From an uncultured Planctomycetaceae bacterium (GTDB taxonomy: Bacteria > Planctomycetota > Planctomycetia > Planctomycetales > Planctomycetaceae), in assembly GCA_903823545.1 (NCBI GenBank), contig CAIJTL010000278.1:1-6312 (forward strand): DNA of 6,312 nt, read 5' to 3'. The first letter of the stretch is position 1, and each line of letters starts with the position of its first letter. Shown piece by piece: positions 4,101 through 6,312 of this stretch. The notes beneath the pieces were generated by a model. The model saw only the letters and a program-made list of their open reading frames with translations. It ran no database searches and was not told the DNA's origin. The position numbers were made by a program, and so were the translations under genes.

Positions 4101-6312
4101 GGGACGGCGTATCTGACGGTCACTGATCCTGACCCGAATATGAACTCGTCGGTCACCGAAACACTGACAGTCCTTGTCACAAACCCAACTACGGGTGATC
4201 GAGAAACCGTGACGCTGACTGAAACCGGGGTGAACACTGGCGTGTTCTCCGCCGCTCTTCCAGCATCAATCAGCGGCGGCCAATTGGTCGATGACGGAAC
4301 GATTTACGCTCTTGCCGGACAGACGTTGACGGTGAGCTACACCGACCCGCGCTATTCGACGGACACCCATACCGATACCGTCACGATCACAACGCCGTCC
4401 GTCATCAAACAGCTCTATCTGAGCGCCGATGGCAGTGGCTCACCCGATCAAGACTTGGATCGAGTCGATCCCGTCAACACTGCCGACGGGACCACCGCAT
4501 CCAGCGTCACACTCTCTTCTGCTTCTGGAACAAGCACGATTACGCAGGCAGCCAAGAGCGGTACGACCGATACCGACACGAGTAACAATTCTGTAGCAAA
4601 CGTTGTAACTTTTTCGCACACACCGGGGTCAGGAACGAACCGTCTGACTCTCGTCGGCATCGCGGTCGGCAATGTGGGTGGGAGCGGCAATCCGCCCACT
4701 GTAACGGTGGCAACGCTCGGTGGAACGGCTCTCACACTCGTCGGAACGCAGCGTTCAGCCGGAGCGACAGGGGGCAACGAGGCCAACGTTCGCGTCTACA
4801 TCTACCGCATGCTGGACAGCGAGATTCCTGGCAGCGGCGGACAGACTGTCTCGGTCACTTTGTCAGGTGCGGGAAGCATCGCCGTTGAAGCGGTGACTTA
4901 CACGGGAGTCGATCAAACCACGCCACTGGGCACATTCACTTCGACGAACGGTTCAAATCCACCCGTCGCGTTCAATTCCTCATCTGCAACGAACGAGTTG
5001 GTTTTCAGTCTCTTTGCAGTGGATGGCAGTGGTTCGATTAACAGCGTTACGGTTGGTGCCGGACAATCCACGATCTTCAACACCGCCGTAAGTGTCGGAG
5101 TCGCGGCAGCGGCGAGCACGGAACCGGGCGCGGCAACCGTGACATCAAACTACGACGACAACCTCAATCAGGACTATGCACTCGGTGTTGTCTCAATCAA
5201 ACCAGCCCCGGCCGCTGGAACAACGACCGCCACATTCACTCAAACATTGTCGATGGCCAGCGACTTCGCCATGCCTGCGGGTGGAGTCATCAATGTGGTC
5301 AACTACGTCAACGTCGTCAGCGGCTCTATGCCAGCCAATCCGAGCATTACCGCCACGTTGAAGTACGGCTCAACAACGATCGCCACGTTGACGAACCCGG
5401 TCTACAGCAGCGGAGCAGGAACGCTCACATGGACTCATACGCTGAGCAGCAACGTGACGATCCCGGCGGGATCAACGGTGACGCTTGACGTCACGACCGC
5501 GCAATCGGGTGTCACGTTCCAAATCCAGTATGACAGCTCCACGAAGCCGTCACGCATTGATCTGCCGACGACCACGTACCTCGATGTTAATTCGGTCGGG
5601 ATTTACGACGCGGCCTACACCAACGATGGCAACAGCGCCAATGACGGCAATGCGATTTCGTCGGCGTTCAACGGAGAAACGGTCTATATCCGAGCCTTGG
5701 TCACTGATCCGTTCGGCCCGGCGGACATCACCAGCGAACTTCTAACGATCACACCTCCGACCGGAGGTTCCTTCACGCTATCGCCCACCTCAATCATTCC
5801 GACCGGCACTCTGAACCAGAAAATCTACGAATACGCCTGGACGACGTCGGTCACTCAAGGAACGTTCGCGATCTCAGTGACCGCCAACGAGGGCTACGAA
5901 GGAACGATCTTTGACACCGCCGGAACAACGTTCGTCGTGGCCCAACAAGACCTTGGGACACCGAGCATCACCGAGTTCGTCGACGGCAGCGGAGTGTCAG
6001 TTACTGAGTACTTGCCCGACTCGACCGCCTACATACGGATCACAGACATCGATCAAAACATGGATGCCGGGGCGATCGAAACCATCACAGCGACAGTCAC
6101 GACATCCACTGGCGACACACAGACGACGACCTTTACCGAAACAGGAGCGAACACCGGCGTCTTCACCGCCTCGTTGCCAATCACCTCGACTGGTCCAGCA
6201 ACCGCGAATGATGGTTCGCTGTATGCGCCCGATGGTGCCACGCTGTTTGTGAACTACACCGACCCGGATGACTCGACCGATCAGAGCAGCGACACGGCGA
6301 TGGTTGCGAGCG
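1179..6312 (+). CDS. Giant modular surface protein with DUF4347, N-terminal part (3' end outside window)
   Basis: One frame runs without a stop from ATG 1179 to the right edge, giving at least 1711 residues. Modules in order are: LEPR-XLL-like leader (53-61), low-complexity linker rich in Asn, Ala and Ser (62-174), DUF4347 (175-343), IgGFc-binding-like region (345-813), DUF11 (814-947), TETG repeat 1 (954-1073), KQLYLS linker (1074-1138), beta modules (1139-1343 and 1348-1476), Ig-like module (about 1477-1595) and TETG repeat 2 (1596-1711). The Thr/Ser/Gly/Asp-rich composition and the near absence of Cys are typical of large secreted or cell-surface adhesin-like proteins, so the inferred role is surface attachment or envelope structure. 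No classical signal peptide is seen. The start is uncertain: ATG 1188 has GGGA (1175-1178) nine bases upstream and may be better than ATG 1179, and several in-frame GTG codons lie earlier. Anchoring or export signals at the C-terminus cannot be judged. Confidence 0.9.
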   Translation, partial: MCVMRQTVLELWKRRGLLSRYCGSAPTENDSAGPHPTPGRPQISKRRLLLERLEERLLFDAGPQAPTDVDVQAANDQLMQSASVADVLDSRLIEPVDARPAMTASDAANSANAPSNSNSPQLTQTNAVPVLNPNADDSASVGSLLNNDAVAADLLTTVDEQRSELRAATIDLRHELIFVDPTLTNADELVAGLLKSADSSRSLEVVMFDATKDGITQITEVLAAHNGIDAVHLVTHGSESAIKLGSTWLNAESLVSHAGDFAKWELSLTSNADLLVYGCNLASSVIGQELMSSLAALTGADVAASNDPTGNSQLGGNWDLELASGTIETQSLSAPEWMGTLAPLSFVQSYFVPLPDTNIRTAYTALGATTSAQINSVISIATSSSNTVIVYDQWEDGFEADLSNPTQTTTQIWGDGNLANGAAPGYASDIITPGGTIALQNLVSLPRNPATVLFDGGDRFGSTKAVAVTRAAWATSPGSVLGTAVDVYDTSKFGTNFKVPVGQNTPNMNLMFEYASLLVQASQNGTVIQIDKNGDGSVDLTQTLNMGETYQVNGGIMQGATLMSSKPVQAQLMTGDIGGTYESRSFTLAPTDQWSGSYYSPVSTTLATAPLAVFLYNPGAAAITVNYMTLASSGSISIAANSTSRFDMPMNSGAHFYSTGGAPFYAVGTMDSDAANHAAHDWGFRLIAEDNLTTAAVAGWAPGSSNLSANGSPLWVTAVNATRIYVDFDGNSTTGALTDPNGKKYDQHYDVSALQSQRIYDSSDNNQTGTKVYTIDGTLITAAWGQDPSVALPGNPYLDMGTAVLPLPASSIRKTSILLNDLDFSGTITPGDELQYSITTTNDGVVPLGNVIVSDIVPVGTTYVAGSTTFNGNPVLDQSGTTTSFPLDDLNNGTDEGLSIGNIAVGQSSVVSFAVQINDPYDGSALGIVNSAQVDTDESSLIVSVTTPLNATPGAVVFATSLGSATEAPSYQPNGTAYLTVTDPDPNMNSSVTETLTVLVTNPTTGDRETVTLTETGVNTGVFSAALPASISGGQLVDDGTIYALAGQTLTVSYTDPRYSTDTHTDTVTITTPSVIKQLYLSADGSGSPDQDLDRVDPVNTADGTTASSVTLSSASGTSTITQAAKSGTTDTDTSNNSVANVVTFSHTPGSGTNRLTLVGIAVGNVGGSGNPPTVTVATLGGTALTLVGTQRSAGATGGNEANVRVYIYRMLDSEIPGSGGQTVSVTLSGAGSIAVEAVTYTGVDQTTPLGTFTSTNGSNPPVAFNSSSATNELVFSLFAVDGSGSINSVTVGAGQSTIFNTAVSVGVAAAASTEPGAATVTSNYDDNLNQDYALGVVSIKPAPAAGTTTATFTQTLSMASDFAMPAGGVINVVNYVNVVSGSMPANPSITATLKYGSTTIATLTNPVYSSGAGTLTWTHTLSSNVTIPAGSTVTLDVTTAQSGVTFQIQYDSSTKPSRIDLPTTTYLDVNSVGIYDAAYTNDGNSANDGNAISSAFNGETVYIRALVTDPFGPADITSELLTITPPTGGSFTLSPTSIIPTGTLNQKIYEYAWTTSVTQGTFAISVTANEGYEGTIFDTAGTTFVVAQQDLGTPSITEFVDGSGVSVTEYLPDSTAYIRITDIDQNMDAGAIETITATVTTSTGDTQTTTFTETGANTGVFTASLPITSTGPATANDGSLYAPDGATLFVNYTDPDDSTDQSSDTAMVAS
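1335..1361 (+). other. LEPR-XLL-like N-terminal motif (LEERLLFDA)
   Basis: Residues 53-61 follow a basic stretch (KRRLLLER, 45-52). The form L-E-x-R-x-L-F/L-D/S-A recurs near the N-terminus of very large planctomycetal proteins and is known as the LEPR-XLL domain. Here the proline is replaced by Glu, a variant of the motif. It is thought to take part in targeting or export, but the mechanism is unknown. Confidence 0.65.
1701..2207 (+). other. DUF4347 domain
   Basis: Residues 175-343 start with ELIFVDPTL and end with WMGTLA. Hallmarks are VHLVTHGS (231-238), DLLVYGCNLA (273-282) and NWDLELASGTIET. DUF4347 is common near the N-terminus of giant bacterial surface proteins. The THG...GC layout, with His236 and Cys279 each after a hydrophobic strand, resembles the His and Cys positions of clan CD (caspase/CHAT) peptidases. 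The domain assignment is firm; catalytic activity is inference. Confidence 0.88.
2211..3617 (+). other. IgGFc-binding-protein-like N-terminal region
   Basis: Residues 345-813 contain the strand pattern of the IgGFc-binding N-terminal domain family: FVQSYFVPLPD, then TVIVYDQWEDGFEAD, GTVIQIDKNGDGSVDL, TLNMGETYQV, GATLMSSKPVQAQLMTGD and APLAVFLYNPG. The alternation of a value term, a 'glue' strand ending in GETYQV and a 'special effects' strand SSKPVQ is characteristic. D531-K-N-G-D-G-S-V-D539 looks like an EF-hand-type calcium loop. Similar regions occur in bacterial surface proteins, so IgG binding is not implied. The right boundary is approximate. Confidence 0.55.
3618..4019 (+). other. DUF11 (conserved repeat, B_ant_repeat type) domain
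   Basis: Residues 814-947 carry the DUF11 signature: an Asp-rich opening DLDFSGTITPGDELQYSI, then TTNDG, the VIVSDIVPVGTTYVAGS core, and a closing IAVGQSSVVSFAVQI with NSAQV. This Ig-like beta sandwich is found in long surface proteins of many bacteria, often as stalk units. The opening D-x-D-x-S-G-x-I resembles a calcium-binding loop. Confidence 0.85.
4038..4397 (+). repeat. TETGxNTGVF beta repeat, copy 1
   Basis: Residues 954-1073 contain LTVTDPDPNMN, the core LTETGVNTGVF (1013-1023), then ALP, DGTIYA, LTVSYTDP and DTVTI. From TETG to DTVTI it aligns without gaps to copy 2, with about 30 of 57 residues identical by hand count. It is an Ig-like or cadherin-like stalk unit of a type repeated in large bacterial surface proteins. 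Confidence 0.8.
4398..4592 (+). other. Linker with KQLYLS...DLDRVDP motif
   Basis: Residues 1074-1138 begin SVIKQLYLSADGSG and continue with DQDLDRVDPVNT, then a Thr/Ser-rich stretch. I recognise KxLYLS followed by a LDRVDP phrase as a recurring junction in DUF4347 and other giant surface proteins, but cannot name a family. The Thr/Ser-rich end looks like a flexible spacer. Confidence 0.45.
4593..5207 (+). other. Beta-sandwich module ending in VSIKPA
   Basis: Residues 1139-1343 follow a pattern seen in many secreted bacterial proteins: FSHTPGSGTNRLTLVGIAV, TVATLGGTALTLVGTQ, an aromatic strand VRVYIYRML, VTLSGAGSIAVEAVTYTGVD, QTTPLGT, and a closing YALGVVSIKPA. It is predicted to be a lectin- or jelly-roll-like beta sandwich. 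No ligand can be read from the sequence. Confidence 0.6.
5220..5606 (+). other. Beta module, VxxSGxMPxxPxITATLKYG type
   Basis: Residues 1348-1476 contain FTQTLSMASDF, VNVVSGSMPANPSITATL, TLTNPVYSSGAGTLTWT, IPAGSTVTLDVTTAQSGVTF and a closing YDSSTKPSRIDLPTTTYLDV. The same order recurs in surface proteins of Planctomycetes and Bacteroidetes. Its function is unknown. Confidence 0.5.
5607..5963 (+). other. Ig-like module with YEYAWTT and ANEGYEGT
   Basis: Residues about 1477-1595 show the order VYIRALVTDPFGPADITS, a proline- and glycine-rich turn, IYEYAWTTSVTQGTFAISV and TANEGYEGTIFDTAGTTF. This looks like an Ig-like beta sandwich that joins the previous module to repeat copy 2. The boundaries are approximate. 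Confidence 0.45.
5964..6312 (+). repeat. TETGxNTGVF beta repeat, copy 2 (reaches window edge)
   Basis: Residues 1596-1711 contain IRITDIDQNMD, the core FTETGANTGVF (1652-1662), ASLP, NDGSLYA, LFVNYTDP and SDTAMV. The core differs from copy 1 at one residue of the ten in TETGxNTGVF, but codon choice differs at many third positions, so this is not a recent duplication. More copies may follow beyond the window. Confidence 0.8.

Noticed and set aside
5753..5768. 7-bp inverted repeat ACCTCCG / CGGAGGT with a 2-base loop
   Set aside because: It is inside the coding frame, encodes TPPTGG, and is short enough to be chance.
1547..6241. Many - strand open frames of 60-170 residues opposite the giant gene
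   Set aside because: They are antisense to a continuous frame with clear domains, and their Ser/Thr/Val-rich products mirror its codon bias.
1..6312. CRISPR array, tRNA, rRNA or insertion sequence
   Set aside because: No regularly spaced direct repeats, cloverleaf sequence, transposase-like protein or terminal inverted repeats were seen.

Overview
The window looks like chromosomal DNA of a planctomycete or close relative. The clearest clue is the N-terminus of the large gene, whose arginine-rich stretch leads into LEERLLFDA. This resembles the LEPR-XLL-type N-terminal motif of giant planctomycetal surface proteins. A Uma2-family gene, long intergenic gaps and moderate GC fit the same picture. 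The taxonomic call is an inference.

Layout, all on the + strand. Bases 1-59 hold the last 18 codons of an upstream gene, possibly an amidohydrolase. After a 127-base gap comes a complete 218-residue Uma2-family (PD-(D/E)XK nuclease fold) protein at 187-843, with a good ribosome binding site. Bases 844-1178 are non-coding and carry two strong inverted repeats: an 11-bp stem just after the Uma2 gene, and a perfect 27-base palindrome about 70 bases before the next gene.

From about 1179 to the right edge one reading frame stays open for 1711 codons and runs out of the window. It encodes the N-terminal part of a giant modular surface protein. In order it has an LEPR-XLL-like leader, a DUF4347 domain with a possible His/Cys pair, and a region resembling the IgGFc-binding N-terminal domain with a calcium-loop-like motif. 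A DUF11 domain follows, then a first TETGxNTGVF beta repeat, a linker with KQLYLS, two further beta-rich modules, an Ig-like module and a second TETGxNTGVF repeat. Its C-terminus is outside the window.

No operon or multi-gene system is visible. The Uma2 gene and the giant gene are 335 bases apart with hairpins between them, so they are probably transcribed separately. I see no mobile element, CRISPR array or RNA gene. The most interesting biology is the giant protein: a DUF4347 domain that resembles caspase-clan (CD) folds near the N-terminus of a protein with almost no cysteine, and two diverged copies of one beta repeat.
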